The notes: a model not told the origin generated them from the sequence alone. Numbered from the stretch's first letter, positions 46,357 to 55,995 are shown. The stretch: DNA of 64,000 nt from Ignavibacteriaceae bacterium (GCA_013360295.1 JABWCL010000012.1:1-64000); one strand, 5' to 3'. Program-made: numbers and translations.

Positions 46357-46614
46357 CTAACTGAAGCTTGAAACAATCCCATCGGTTGACTGTGAGCGGG
46401 CGTGTATCTCATTCAGTTTCTGTATCATCCGGAGTATTTCAGACCGCCTCACATCAATGATCTGACCGAGGAAATCCTTTATTTCGGGTGAATTGCATTC
46501 GTCGAAAACTTCTTCGTAAAAGCGCACAGTAGCGGTTTCTCTTCGAAGAGCCTCATTCAACATTGCGCAGGAGTTCCTGCAGGTGTGCTGGCATTTTAAT
46601 TCTGAGTCGGTCAT
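46357..46614 (-). CDS. small helical protein, possibly rubrerythrin/ferritin-like
   Basis: An 85-residue protein with an N-terminal Cys pair (CQHTCRNSC), then two long predicted helices: LNEALRRETATVRFYEEVFD and FLGQIIDVRRSEILRMIQKL. The E-x6-Y spacing is loosely reminiscent of a half ferritin-like bundle, but the metal ligands are incomplete. It follows korC by 15 bp in the same direction, so it is probably the last gene of the kor operon. Function unknown. Confidence 0.6.
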   Translation of the reverse strand: MTDSELKCQHTCRNSCAMLNEALRRETATVRFYEEVFDECNSPEIKDFLGQIIDVRRSEILRMIQKLNEIHARSQSTDGIVSSFS

Positions 46615-46629
46615 ATGGATATCCGTTTT

Positions 46630-47193
46630 TTATGCGTGTACGTTTAGTTGCTCTGCGGCCATTTCTTTACCGCGCAGTATAGCTTTTTCATTCAATGGTA
46701 TCGTGTGGTGATGCCTTTCTGGCAGCACTTTCTTCAGCGCGCCGAGTACGCTTTCGAGCGCGACAAGCGGTTTCATTTCAAGGAACGCGCCAAGCATTAT
46801 CATATTCGCGATCTGCTTTTTGTTCATCTTATTCGCTTCTTCGATAGCCGCTATCTTAAGCACGGTAATGTCCGTCCTTGTAGGAGCGGTAATCACTGTG
46901 GAAGCTTCATAGATCAGAACCCCTCCCGGTTTGATCGCCGCTTCAAATTTTTCCATTGAGGGCTGGTTCAGGATAATCCCCGAATCATACTTTGATATTA
47001 TCGGGGAACTAATCGGGCCTTCCGAAATTATGACGATACAGTTGGCGGTACCGCCGCGCATTTCAGGGCCGTATGATGGCATCCAGCTTGTTTCTTTATT
47101 GTCAAACATCGCGGCATAAGCAAGGGTCTGGCCCATTGAGAGGACACCCTGTCCGCCGAAGCCCGCGATAATTATTTCATCAGATTTGTACAT
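46630..47193 (-). CDS. korC: 2-oxoacid:ferredoxin oxidoreductase gamma subunit
   Basis: A 187-residue gamma subunit of the 2-oxoglutarate (or related 2-oxoacid):ferredoxin oxidoreductase, which contacts CoA and completes the active complex. The N-terminal GFGGQGVLSMGQTLAYAA is the family signature, and WMPSYGPEMRGGTANCIVII follows. A good ribosome site (AAAGGAG, 8 bp spacing) precedes the ATG. Third catalytic gene of the korDABC order; 13 bp separate it from korB. Confidence 0.9.
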   Translation of the reverse strand: MYKSDEIIIAGFGGQGVLSMGQTLAYAAMFDNKETSWMPSYGPEMRGGTANCIVIISEGPISSPIISKYDSGIILNQPSMEKFEAAIKPGGVLIYEASTVITAPTRTDITVLKIAAIEEANKMNKKQIANMIMLGAFLEMKPLVALESVLGALKKVLPERHHHTIPLNEKAILRGKEMAAEQLNVHA

Positions 47194-47206
47194 AGTAATA
47201 TCTCCT

Positions 47207-47977
47207 TTAATTCTTTCCCGGCACTTTCAGGTCGCCGAGCGGATACATAGGAAGCATGTTGTCTTCAAGCCACTTTATCGAATCAGCCGGGTTAACTCTC
47301 CAGCCTGAAGGACAGTTGGAAACTATCTCTACAAAACTGGTGCCCTTGTGAAGCTTCTGGTACTCAAAAGCATTCCTGATCGCTTTTTTGCATTTACGGA
47401 CGGCGTTCGGGGTATGCACTGCCTGCCGCGTTACGTAATAAGCGCCGGGCAGATGCGCAACAAGATCCGTCATCTTAAGCGGGTGTCCCATTGCTTCAAC
47501 TTCCCTTCCGTAGGGACTGGTTGAAGTGATCTGGTGGCATAAGGTTGTGGGAGCCATCTGGCCGCCGGTCATTCCGTAAATTGCGTTGTTAATAAAAAAT
47601 ATGGCAATGTTTTCGCCGCGGTTTACCGTATGGATTGTCTCCGCGGTACCTATAGCAGCAAGGTCTCCGTCACCCTGGTAGGTGAAAACATATTTTTCGG
47701 GGAGCAGTCTTCTGATACCCGTGGCAACAGCGCAGGCTCTGCCGTGAGCAGCTTCCTGCATATCAACCATCATATAATGATAGGCGAATACAGAGCATCC
47801 TACCGGCGCCACACCGATTGTCTGCTCCTCTATTCCCATCTCTTCCACAACTTCCATAATGAGGCGGTGTGCTACACCGTGCCCGCAGCCCGGGCAGTAG
47901 TGGAACGCGGTATCGCTCAGAGTATGCGGTTTTTCGTAAACCAGTTCAAGGTCTTCTAATACTGTATTGTCTTCCAT
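47207..47977 (-). CDS. korB: 2-oxoacid:ferredoxin oxidoreductase beta subunit (TPP-binding)
   Basis: A 256-residue thiamine-diphosphate subunit. FHYCPGCGHGVAHRLIMEV begins the domain, and YQGDGDLAAIGTAETIH with the downstream NNAIYGMTGGQ gives the GDG...NN Mg-TPP motif. In this family it decarboxylates 2-oxoglutarate and passes electrons to ferredoxin. The start is set at the ATG at 47977 because AGGAG lies six bases upstream; a TTG at 47983 is the only longer choice. Confidence 0.92.
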   Translation of the reverse strand: MEDNTVLEDLELVYEKPHTLSDTAFHYCPGCGHGVAHRLIMEVVEEMGIEEQTIGVAPVGCSVFAYHYMMVDMQEAAHGRACAVATGIRRLLPEKYVFTYQGDGDLAAIGTAETIHTVNRGENIAIFFINNAIYGMTGGQMAPTTLCHQITSTSPYGREVEAMGHPLKMTDLVAHLPGAYYVTRQAVHTPNAVRKCKKAIRNAFEYQKLHKGTSFVEIVSNCPSGWRVNPADSIKWLEDNMLPMYPLGDLKVPGKN

Positions 47978-47986
47978 TGTCAACTC

Positions 47987-49084
47987 CTAATCCTGTAATG
48001 CTGCTGATTTTTCTTCGATCTGTTCAAGCACCTCAAGTATCTCTTCCGGCGTCGGGATGATGCCGCCCATTCTGCCTTTGAAAAATACTTCTGTCTTACC
48101 GTTCACCGCGAGGCGAACGTCTTCTACCATCTGTCCGGAATTCATTTCCACGTCAAGGAAAGCCTTCGCGTGACCGGCCAGCTGGTTTATCCTCTCATAA
48201 GGGAACGGGAACAGCGTCTGCGGGCGCAGCAAACCTGCTTTAATTCCTTTTTCGCGCGCAAGATCTACAGTCTTGCGGACGATCCTCGCGCTGAGCCCGT
48301 ACGCAACCAGGATATACTCAGCGTCTTCGATCTGGTATTCCTCATAACGCACTTCGTTTTCCATTATCGTCTTATACTTAGCCTGCAGGTGAAGGTTTAT
48401 CTCCTCCATCTTTTCAGATTGTATATGCAATGATGTAATGACGTTGGGGCCCCTCTCCTTCGGTTTACCGGTGGTAGCCCAGGGCGGAACTGTTTTCGGG
48501 AGCGAACCCTCGGCACGGAGGTCAACTTTCTCCATCATCTGTCCGAGCGCGCCGTCGGCGAGTATCATCGCCGGGTTACGGTATTTTTCCGCGAGTTCGA
48601 ACCCGAGGAAAACAAAGTCAGCCATTTCCTGCACTGAAGCCGGGGCAAGAACGATCAGGCGGTAGTCTCCGTGTCCGCCTCCCTTAACAGCCTGGAAATA
48701 ATCTCCCTGGGAAGGCTGAATGGTACCAAGGCCTGGGCCGCCCCTGTTGATGTTCGCGAGCAGGCAGGGGAGTTCAGCGGAAGCGATATAGGATAATCCC
48801 TCCTGCATAAGGCTTATACCGGGGCTTGAGGAAGTGGTCATTACCCTTCCGCCTGCACCCGCGGCGCCATAAATCATATTAATTGCTGCAACTTCGCTCT
48901 CAGCCTGAAGCACTACTCCGCTTCTGTGCGGCACTTCAACTGTGAGGTATTCGAGTATTTCAGACTGAGGAGTGATCGGGTAACCAAAATACCCGTCCAT
49001 ACCGGCGCGAATTGCCGCCTCGGCAAGGGCTTCATTACCCTTCATCAGTTTTACTTCACGTGGTTTTAATTCTCTTTTTTCCAT
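47987..49084 (-). CDS. korA: 2-oxoacid:ferredoxin oxidoreductase alpha subunit
   Basis: A 365-residue alpha subunit. GNEALAEAAIRAGMDGYFGYPITPQSE and AAGAGGRVMTTSSSPGISLM are the pyrimidine-domain signatures; a transketolase C-terminal domain follows. The start is MEKRELKPREV at 49084; a longer frame to 49171 runs back into korD with no conserved sequence. The complex can run the oxidative or reductive TCA step between succinyl-CoA and 2-oxoglutarate. 2-oxoglutarate is the likeliest substrate from subunit sizes and order. Confidence 0.92.
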   Translation of the reverse strand: MEKRELKPREVKLMKGNEALAEAAIRAGMDGYFGYPITPQSEILEYLTVEVPHRSGVVLQAESEVAAINMIYGAAGAGGRVMTTSSSPGISLMQEGLSYIASAELPCLLANINRGGPGLGTIQPSQGDYFQAVKGGGHGDYRLIVLAPASVQEMADFVFLGFELAEKYRNPAMILADGALGQMMEKVDLRAEGSLPKTVPPWATTGKPKERGPNVITSLHIQSEKMEEINLHLQAKYKTIMENEVRYEEYQIEDAEYILVAYGLSARIVRKTVDLAREKGIKAGLLRPQTLFPFPYERINQLAGHAKAFLDVEMNSGQMVEDVRLAVNGKTEVFFKGRMGGIIPTPEEILEVLEQIEEKSAALQD

Positions 49085-49095
49085 AATCACAAACC

Positions 49096-49332
49096 TTAGA
49101 CAGCTTTCTTCATAGATGATTTTGACTGCCTGAAAACGGTAAATACCGCGTCGGGACAAACAAGCGCGCAATTGGTGCAGCCTGTGCAGGCGTCATTCTT
49201 TAACTGGATGAACTTATAGCCCTTAAGGTTAATATTATTTGTGAGGGCAAGGCAGTCCTGCGGACAGGCGCTGATGCACAGTTCGCATCCCTTGCAGAGT
49301 TCGGTAGCTATTTTAACTGTTCCTTTTATCAT
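49096..49332 (-). CDS. korD: 2-oxoacid:ferredoxin oxidoreductase delta subunit (2x[4Fe-4S])
   Basis: A 78-residue ferredoxin-like subunit with two cluster motifs, CKGCELCISACPQDC and CTGCTNCALVCPDAV. First gene of korDABC, separated from korA by 11 bp. It carries electrons between the TPP centre and soluble ferredoxin. Length and motif spacing are standard. Confidence 0.93.
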   Translation of the reverse strand: MIKGTVKIATELCKGCELCISACPQDCLALTNNINLKGYKFIQLKNDACTGCTNCALVCPDAVFTVFRQSKSSMKKAV

Positions 49333-49634
49333 AATAACAATTCCTTAAAATGTAATTAGTTCTTAACATTCAATTAATGTGCCACAGTAAAAAAGCCGCT
49401 TTTTCTCACTTAAACGGGCTTATTCCGCTGTGATTTATTCAGAATGGGAGATGCTTTCGCGTTGTTTTACCGTTTCCGAGAAAAATAATGCGACTATTAA
49501 TAATTGATAAAATGAAATATTTAGCAGAATAAGAGAAGGATTTGGAGATTTACCGGTGTAAATCCGGGCAGGTAACGCAAAGTAAATCCGTCCGCCGGGC
49601 GTAGAAAACCGCCCGGCTGAGACGGGATTTAAAT
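49333..49634. other. 302-bp intergenic stretch with stem-loops
   Basis: Contains a stem-loop at 49547-49564 (GATTTAC/GTAAATC around CGGT), a second GTAAATCCG copy at about 49582, and the hairpin at 49594-49617 listed separately. It should hold the kor promoter near its left end; no consensus was recognised. Confidence 0.5.
49594..49617 (-). terminator. GC-rich hairpin after the cNMP-binding gene
   Basis: GCCGGGCG and CGCCCGGC pair perfectly around TAGAAAAC, 18 bp past the stop at 49635. The following T-run on the minus strand is weak (GGATTTACTTT). Confidence 0.65.
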
Positions 49635-50006
49635 TTATTTCATCAGGTCAGCGAGCGATTTCGCGTTCATCTTGGAAGCAACGGTCGCAAGGTCGCCGGT
49701 GGTTTGCCTGAGGCGCTCGGCAAGGTTGCTGAGTACATAAAGGATAATATCGGGGTGAGTCTTTATCTCATCCTCAATGCTTCCTTCTATTTCAATAAAC
49801 TCACTGTCGGTGAGCGCAATAATAGTAGCAGAACGCGGAGTGTGCAGTATCGCGCTGATTTCACCGACTACCGTTCCCGGTTCAGTGTACTCGGCGAGTT
49901 TCGTGCCGTCTTTATAGATTCCTACTTTTCCCTGTATAAGGATAAAAAATTCCGTGCCAACGCTGTCCTGCCGGAGTATGATGTCTCCGGCGTTAAATTT
50001 TTTCAT
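49635..50006 (-). CDS. cyclic-nucleotide-binding domain protein
   Basis: A 123-residue protein consisting of one cNMP-binding beta-roll: FNAGDIILRQDSVGTEFFIL, GTVVGEISAILHTPRSATII. The phosphate-binding cassette (GEISAILHTPRSATI) keeps the Glu and Arg typical of cAMP/cGMP binders. There is no DNA-binding domain, so it is not a CRP-type regulator by itself; it may act through partner proteins. Monocistronic. Confidence 0.88.
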   Translation of the reverse strand: MKKFNAGDIILRQDSVGTEFFILIQGKVGIYKDGTKLAEYTEPGTVVGEISAILHTPRSATIIALTDSEFIEIEGSIEDEIKTHPDIILYVLSNLAERLRQTTGDLATVASKMNAKSLADLMK

Positions 50007-50066
50007 AATTGTATCTTTTCTTTCGTAATAAGTCTAATAAAATCAATAATAATATAACAATTTATG

Positions 50067-50723
50067 TTATTTAAGGTCAGTTTTTAATTTTTCCTTGAAA
50101 TTTTTTGTGAACTTATCCAGTTTAGGGCGGATCACAAAACTGCAGTAAGGCTGCATCTGGTTGTTATCAAAGTAATCCTGGTGATACTCCTCCGCTTTAA
50201 AGAATACCGTAAAAGGGCTTACCTCAGTTACAATGGGATCCTTAAATACCCCTGATTTCCCCAGTTCTTCTTTATACCTCAATGCCAGTTCCTGCTGTAC
50301 TGAATCGTGATAGAATATCGCCGACCTGTACTGTGTCCCCACATCCGCTCCCTGCCTGTTAAGTGTAGTCGGATCGTGGGTAGAGAAAAACACTTCAAGC
50401 AGGTCGGAGAAAGAAATTTTCTGCGGATCATACACCACCTGGCATACTTCCGCGTGACCGGTCCTGCCGCTGCATACCTGCTCGTACGTAGGGTTAGCAA
50501 CCTGTCCACCCGAATACCCGGAGATGACTTTATGCACTCCCTCAAGCCTCTGAAACACCGCTTCAACGCACCAAAAACACCCTGCCCCGAATGTGGCAGT
50601 TTCATATTTACCTGAAAAATTCATATTGTCCTTTACTTTTTTTAACGGTCCTTTCTCCTGCGCGCACGCGCTGAAAGAACCGGCAAATATAATCAAAATT
50701 AAAAATCTAAATAGTATACTCAT
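50067..50723 (-). CDS. msrA: peptide-methionine (S)-S-oxide reductase, lipoprotein form
   Basis: A 218-residue MsrA. The start at 50723 (MSILFRFLIL) gives a lipoprotein leader with lipobox SFSAC (Cys20). Residues 45-218 are the MsrA domain with catalytic GAGCFWCVEAVF, GYSGGQVANPTYEQVCSG and GHAEVCQVVYDP. It repairs oxidised methionine, here outside the cytoplasm. An in-frame extension back to 50927 crosses the direct repeat and adds no domain, so it is rejected. Confidence 0.93.
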   Translation of the reverse strand: MSILFRFLILIIFAGSFSACAQEKGPLKKVKDNMNFSGKYETATFGAGCFWCVEAVFQRLEGVHKVISGYSGGQVANPTYEQVCSGRTGHAEVCQVVYDPQKISFSDLLEVFFSTHDPTTLNRQGADVGTQYRSAIFYHDSVQQELALRYKEELGKSGVFKDPIVTEVSPFTVFFKAEEYHQDYFDNNQMQPYCSFVIRPKLDKFTKNFKEKLKTDLK

Positions 50724-50836
50724 TCCGCAATATAACCTGAATGCTTTATGAATAAAATCCCAAATTGAAAGAAAACGTTCCCGGAAATAATTAAAAATTA
50801 TGAATGATTGAATCCCACACCCATTTTCTTCTTCCT

Positions 50837-51226
50837 GCCTTCCAATCAAAATTGGATCACAGATGACACAGATATTCATAGATGACCACGGATTTTTGGT
50901 TAAGAGGATATGCCCGGCAGCTTTCAAAAACCTTTAGTTAGATGAATTTCAATCCTAATTAAAAGTTCTTTGCGGTCTTTGCGTCAGCTTGGCGTCTTTG
51001 CGTGGGAGCGGTGTTCTTTAGGCTAAGCTTGAACGATAGCGGAGTACCGGTTCATTAACCAGATAATGCCATCCCTCCGGGATTCGGGGGTTGGTGATGA
51101 GTGCGAGGGTTATAGTAATGTCATCCCTTCGGGATTTTGAAAAGCGCGTGGATATCGTAACCGGTTCATCTCTTCCTGTTTTTTCTTTCCCGCCTTCCAA
51201 TCAAAATTGGATCACAGATGACGCGG
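50837..51226. repeat. long direct repeat, left copy (flanks accessory island)
   Basis: A 390-bp element largely repeated at 61967-62460 in the same orientation. Shared blocks include CTTTGCGGTCTTTGCGTCA, GGTTCATTAACCAGATAATG and AAAGCGCGTGGATATCGTAA. This copy has one full and one partial unit of an internal 51-53 bp tandem carrying the small hairpin ATCCC-TTC/TCC-GGGAT. It is itself bounded by identical 31-bp direct repeats (50837-50867 and 51192-51222), each containing TCCAAT/ATTGGA. Confidence 0.88.
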
Positions 51227-51277
51227 ATTTTTTTTAGTTCAGTGTTAATCCCACCCCACCAGGTTTATTAAGATTTT

Positions 51278-54200
51278 TTAGTGATCCTGAGTTAGTTCTT
51301 CAGCGATAAGTTCAGCCTGTTTTAATACGGTTTCCGTTGCGAGCATCTGCATATCAGGAGGATAGCCGTATTTCCTGAGAATTCTTTTAACAATCACTTT
51401 TAGTTTTGAGCGCACGCTCTCTTTTATTGTCCAGTCAATAGACGCGTTCTCTTTTACCTTTTGATATAAAACAACCGCGAGTTCGCGAAGCTTATCCTTT
51501 TCCATAACCTGCCGCGCGCTGTCGTTATTTGCTATGGCAGTATAAAACGCGTACTCATAATCAGATAATCCCATCTCGCCCGGCTCTTTATCCATATCGC
51601 GGATTTCCCTGGAAATGGAAATCAACTCCTCAATCACTTCGGCAGCAGTTAAAATCTTTGCGTGATATTTTTTTATGGAATCTTCAAGCATTTCCATAAG
51701 CGAACGGCTTTGTATAAGGTTAACCTTTGTGCGGGATTTTATTTCATCATTAAGCAGTTTCTTTAAGAGCTCAAGAGCGAGGTTTTTATGCTCCATATTT
51801 CTGACTTCCATCAGGAAATCATCAGAGAGTATGGATATATCGGGTTTCTTCAGTCCTGCCGCGCCGAATACATCTATTACATTCTCAGTCACAAGCGCTT
51901 TGTCAATTACCTGCCGTATCGCCGTCTCGATTTGCCAGCCGCTCTTTCCTCTGCCGGTGGAATCAAATTTTACTAACCGCGACTTGACCGCCTGAAAGAA
52001 AGCAACTTCGTCTTTCACATCCATTGCCTGTTCGTGAGGCACCGCAATTGAAAAAGCGCGCGATAAGGCGGTGACTTCGTCAACGAACCTCTTTTTGCCG
52101 TCATCAAGCCCAAGGATATGTTCTTCCGCGGCTAATATCAGCGAGAGTTTTCTGCCTGTATCAGCTTCAAAATATTCTTCATAAGCAAAACCGTGGAACA
52201 TCTGAGAAACAATTTCCAGCTTTTCAAGCATAAGCCGGACCGCACTCTCCTGTGTTTCCGCGGGGTCTCCCTTGCCTCCGGCGGAAGAGTAGAACGAAAG
52301 CGCGTTTTTCAAGTCAGATGCAATGCCGAGATAATCAACTATCAGCCCGCCGGTCTTGTCTTTATATACCCTATTAACACGCGCGATTGCCTGCATCAGG
52401 TTATGCCCCCTCATCGGCTTATCAATGTAGAGCGTATGAAGCGGTGGGACGTCAAATCCAGTGAGCCACATATCCCGCACGATAACAAGTTTTAACTCAT
52501 CTTCGGGGTCTTTCATTCTGTCAGCTAAGGTGCGCCGCTGATCTTTTGTCGTGTGATGCTTTGATATTTCAGGCCCATCAGAAGAGGCAGAAGTCATTAC
52601 AACCTTTATCATTCCTTTTTTCAGGTCAGCACTGTGCCACCCGGGTTTAAGTTTAATAATGGCGCTATAGAGTTCCGCCGCGATTCTGCGCGACATTGTA
52701 ACGATCATTCCCTTACCATCCAGCACTTCCTGTCGGCGCTCAAAATGCTCAATTATATCCGCCGCGACGTGATCTATTCTGTCGGCGCTTCCGATAAGAG
52801 CTTCAAGCTGCGTCCACTTTGCTTTCGCCTTCTCTGTTTCGGAGAGTTCATCCTGCTCAAGGTCTTCATCAAGTTCCTCAACAAGTTTCCTACCTTCGTC
52901 TGTGAGAGCAATCTTCGCGAGGCGGCTCTCGTAATAAATTCTTACCGTCGCGCCGTCGTTAACAGCCTGTGCTATATCATAAACATCAACATAGTTACCG
53001 AAAACAGCCGGAGTATTAATGTCTGTATTCTCAATCGGCGTGCCGGTAAAACCAAGATAAGTAGCGTTGGGGAGGGCATCGCGCATATATTTGGCAAAAC
53101 CGTAAACAATTTTTTTACCGATGATCCTGCCGCCTTCCCCCTTGTCATCGATTGTTTTTGCCTTAAAGCCGTACTGCGTCCTGTGCGCTTCATCGGCAAT
53201 AACAATAATATTCTTCCTGTCCGAGAGCTTCTCGTAAACGTTTCCCTCTGCCGGCTGGAATTTTTGTATTGTTGTAAATACAATTCCGCCGGATGCCACT
53301 TTCAGGAGAGTCTTTAATTCCTCCCGGTTTTCCGCCTGCGCCGGTTCCTGCCTTAAAAGTTGTTTTGACGCCGCAAAGGTATCGAATAGCTGATCATCGA
53401 GGTCGTTTCGGTCGGTAATGACAACAATAGTCGGATTATCCATCTCGAGCACTATCTTGCCCGTATAAAAAACCATCGAGAGTGATTTGCCTGAACCCTG
53501 TGTGTGCCATACCACGCCTCCCTTTCTGTCTCCGGCCGGCTGAGATTTCACTCCTCGTACTCCATAGCTTTCAGGCGATTCCTTAACCATTTCATCAGAA
53601 TCAACCTCGGCATTCTTCACATATCCCGATGCCCTGAGAGTTGATTCCACTGCTCTGTTCACCGCGTAATACTGATGATATGCCGCGAGTTTCTTAACGG
53701 TGTGAATTGTAATGACGCCCGATTCTTTATCTTCTTTTTTTGATTTTTCAAAGACTATGAAATGCCTCATCAGGTCAAGGATGGTTTTCTTATCAAGCAT
53801 TCCTTTTATTAAAGTCTCAAGCTGCCCTGTAAGTGACGAGGCTTCAATCTTTCCGTCCGAAGATTTCCACGCCATAAAGCGGCTGTAATCCGATGAGATT
53901 GTTCCTGCTTTTGCCTCAAGGCCGTCAGAAATTATCAGGAAACCATTGTAAGTAAAAAGGGATGGGATTGCCTGTTTATAAGTTTCAAGCTGATTAAATG
54001 CGGAAAAAACCGTGGCGTTCTCATCAGCGGGATTTTTAAGTTCGATAACAATCAGCGGTAAGCCGTTAACAAATAACACAATATCAGGGCGCTTATTTAC
54101 CCCGTGCCCGGCGGATACATTATCCTCAATTACCGTGAATTGGTTCACTGCGAGGAAATCATTATTCTCAGGATTCTCAAAGTCAATCAGCCAGACTATA

Positions 54201-54532
54201 TCGCCGCGAGTATATCCTCCCTTTTGATAATCAATTTTAATACCCTCCGTAAGCATCCTGTGGAAGGTTTCGTTGTTGGCAATGAGTTCGGGAGAGTTGA
54301 TGCGGCTTACCTGCTTTATCGCTTCTTCCAGCTCACCGGAGGGTACCGAAGGATTGATCCGCGCAACCGCGCTTCTCAGCCTGTCAGTAAGAACCACTTC
54401 CCCAAATGACGCGCGCTCCGGCGTTTCGCTGTCGGGTGCAATATCCGGACCGTAAATGTAACCATAGCGATGCCGCTCAAGCAGAGCGATGGCGTATGAT
54501 TCTATTTCGGATTCGGTGATTTTAATGGACAT
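51278..54532 (-). CDS. hsdR: type I restriction endonuclease subunit R
   Basis: A 1084-residue motor and nuclease subunit. The N-terminal nuclease domain has DIVLFVNGLPLIVIELKNP (PD-ExK-like). The helicase motor has Walker A WHTQGSGKS, the DEAH box ADEAHRTQYG, motif III YLGFTGTPIE and RVNRVYKDKTGG. A helical C-terminal domain binds the methylase. Length fits the family. It follows hsdS by 80 bp; no lesion was seen, so the system should be able to cut. Confidence 0.96.
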   Translation of the reverse strand: MSIKITESEIESYAIALLERHRYGYIYGPDIAPDSETPERASFGEVVLTDRLRSAVARINPSVPSGELEEAIKQVSRINSPELIANNETFHRMLTEGIKIDYQKGGYTRGDIVWLIDFENPENNDFLAVNQFTVIEDNVSAGHGVNKRPDIVLFVNGLPLIVIELKNPADENATVFSAFNQLETYKQAIPSLFTYNGFLIISDGLEAKAGTISSDYSRFMAWKSSDGKIEASSLTGQLETLIKGMLDKKTILDLMRHFIVFEKSKKEDKESGVITIHTVKKLAAYHQYYAVNRAVESTLRASGYVKNAEVDSDEMVKESPESYGVRGVKSQPAGDRKGGVVWHTQGSGKSLSMVFYTGKIVLEMDNPTIVVITDRNDLDDQLFDTFAASKQLLRQEPAQAENREELKTLLKVASGGIVFTTIQKFQPAEGNVYEKLSDRKNIIVIADEAHRTQYGFKAKTIDDKGEGGRIIGKKIVYGFAKYMRDALPNATYLGFTGTPIENTDINTPAVFGNYVDVYDIAQAVNDGATVRIYYESRLAKIALTDEGRKLVEELDEDLEQDELSETEKAKAKWTQLEALIGSADRIDHVAADIIEHFERRQEVLDGKGMIVTMSRRIAAELYSAIIKLKPGWHSADLKKGMIKVVMTSASSDGPEISKHHTTKDQRRTLADRMKDPEDELKLVIVRDMWLTGFDVPPLHTLYIDKPMRGHNLMQAIARVNRVYKDKTGGLIVDYLGIASDLKNALSFYSSAGGKGDPAETQESAVRLMLEKLEIVSQMFHGFAYEEYFEADTGRKLSLILAAEEHILGLDDGKKRFVDEVTALSRAFSIAVPHEQAMDVKDEVAFFQAVKSRLVKFDSTGRGKSGWQIETAIRQVIDKALVTENVIDVFGAAGLKKPDISILSDDFLMEVRNMEHKNLALELLKKLLNDEIKSRTKVNLIQSRSLMEMLEDSIKKYHAKILTAAEVIEELISISREIRDMDKEPGEMGLSDYEYAFYTAIANNDSARQVMEKDKLRELAVVLYQKVKENASIDWTIKESVRSKLKVIVKRILRKYGYPPDMQMLATETVLKQAELIAEELTQDH

Positions 54533-54612
54533 AAGTCACCACTTCGGGAATGTGCATTTTTTACACATTGCTTTTTTTATCCGCTTATTCATTTTTGTTT
54601 GTGTAACAGGAA

Positions 54613-55785
54613 TCATATAGAAACCCTGACTTCTCCGTTCATCAGCTTCGGCAGTAATGTATCGCGAAGTTTTTCGAGAGAACTTATTTGATTCTTGTTA
54701 TCTAATAACCTAAAAAAGTAATGACTAATTGATTTTTCAAATTTCAAAATTTCTGGTTCGAACGGAATTAAAACCTTAATTTCCTTAAAGGTGTATGTTG
54801 TTATAGTATCAAATACAGATCCATAAGCAGAAGATTGAAGTTCTTCTACAATGTGATTGATTAATAGATAAACAAAGAAGAAACAATTAGATGTTTTGGG
54901 TAAAATACCGTAATTAGATTGACTGAAAGCCATTGGTTCGGCGAGTAAGCAATATTTGCCAACTGTTCCTCTTGCAGAAATAACAGTTGAATATTTAGGC
55001 AACAATTTGGCAGAGCTATTATTTAAACCGTCTTCAGAGATAAACTTTTCTGTTCCAAGAATAAAAGATTTATGATTTGTGGCAATATCACCTCCTGAAA
55101 TCCAGCATATTTTGCCATCCCAGAAATCAGGGACAGATGTTTTTGGTGTGCCGCCACCGATTAATTGGATTAGTTCAAGAAGACTACCTTCATGCCATTC
55201 ATTATTAGCACCTTCCACAAACCACTGCCGGAACAGCGCCTCTGCCATTGCTTCAAGTGTTTTGTTCTGGCGGTGGAGCAGGTCAATCTTGTCGTCTAAA
55301 CTGGAAAGCACTCCGGCGATGGCTTTTTGTTCGGGGAGAGGGGGGAGGAGAAAAGAATATTCTCGAATTGTCTTTAAAGATACATTTTTAATTGTGGTAC
55401 CATGAGCAAATGCGTCAATATAGTTTTGGAAATGATTATTTGTTAGAATGTAGTATATATAATCTTTATCAACGTCGTCAAGTACGTTTAAGAAGCAAGC
55501 ACTCTTCCCTAAAATACATTTTTCACCCTGGTAATAGGCAACGTTTCCCAACGTACCATTGATTGAAAGAAGTAAAGTGCGTTCTCCGAGATTTTTGTCA
55601 AATTTTAAGAATTCGACCTCGGTAGACTTTCTGGTATCTGCTTTAATTATAATATCGCCATTCGACAGATTGTTGCCATTTATAAAGTAATAATCACCAT
55701 TATCTTCGAATTTTGGCGTGCCATGTAAACCATCTCCTATTTTTGAGACCACGTCTTGCATTGTAACTGCGTTCCACTCACTCAT
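54613..55785 (-). CDS. hsdS: type I restriction-modification specificity subunit S
   Basis: A 390-residue specificity subunit with two target-recognition domains (about 1-145 and 196-345), each followed by a conserved helix: LPPLPEQKAIAGVLSSLDDK after the first and LIPFEPEILKF to the C-terminus after the second. It fixes the bipartite DNA target. The gene is clearly more AT-rich than hsdR and hsdM around it, as expected for frequently exchanged TRDs. Target cannot be read from sequence. Confidence 0.93.
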   Translation of the reverse strand: MSEWNAVTMQDVVSKIGDGLHGTPKFEDNGDYYFINGNNLSNGDIIIKADTRKSTEVEFLKFDKNLGERTLLLSINGTLGNVAYYQGEKCILGKSACFLNVLDDVDKDYIYYILTNNHFQNYIDAFAHGTTIKNVSLKTIREYSFLLPPLPEQKAIAGVLSSLDDKIDLLHRQNKTLEAMAEALFRQWFVEGANNEWHEGSLLELIQLIGGGTPKTSVPDFWDGKICWISGGDIATNHKSFILGTEKFISEDGLNNSSAKLLPKYSTVISARGTVGKYCLLAEPMAFSQSNYGILPKTSNCFFFVYLLINHIVEELQSSAYGSVFDTITTYTFKEIKVLIPFEPEILKFEKSISHYFFRLLDNKNQISSLEKLRDTLLPKLMNGEVRVSI

Positions 55786-55835
55786 AACAATTCCATCGAA
55801 TAATCGTTATCTGAATTTCTAACCGCCCCAAGAGT

Positions 55836-55862
55836 AATTGGGCAACAAGTTGTTGCCCAATT
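55836..55862. promoter_or_regulatory. 27-bp perfect palindrome between hsdM and hsdS
   Basis: Arms AATTGGGCAACAA and TTGTTGCCCAATT around a single G. It lies 183 bp after the hsdM stop and 51 bp before the hsdS start on the minus strand. No T-run follows, so it is more like an operator than a terminator. A promoter for hsdS/hsdR may lie here. Confidence 0.55.
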
Positions 55863-55926
55863 GCCAGTAAGTCAACAAAAATTAACCGAACAAACTTAGC
55901 GACTGACAAGTGTGGCGAACCATTCA

Positions 55927-55995
55927 TGTATAAAAAATCAAAAAAATTATACACGACAAACCCGTGATGTATAGAAAATGCGATTTTTTATACAC
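55927..55995. repeat. two 28-nt TGTATA...TATACA dyads with 41-nt period
   Basis: Copies at 55927-55954 and 55968-55995, 13 nt apart. Both start TGTATA and end TATACAC. The second is almost perfectly palindromic (TGTATAGAAAAT against ATTTTTTATACA). Three related copies with the same 41-nt period lie at 61810-61919. They sit between hsdM and hsdS, just after the hsdM stop. Confidence 0.7.

Noticed and set aside
49085-49171. N-terminal extension of KorA
   Set aside because: It overlaps the end of korD and adds no conserved residues; the start at 49084 matches the family.
50724-50927. Long N-terminal extension of MsrA
   Set aside because: It runs through the direct repeat and precedes a clear lipoprotein leader at 50723.
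52634-53317. 227-residue plus-strand open frame
   Set aside because: Antisense shadow within hsdR.
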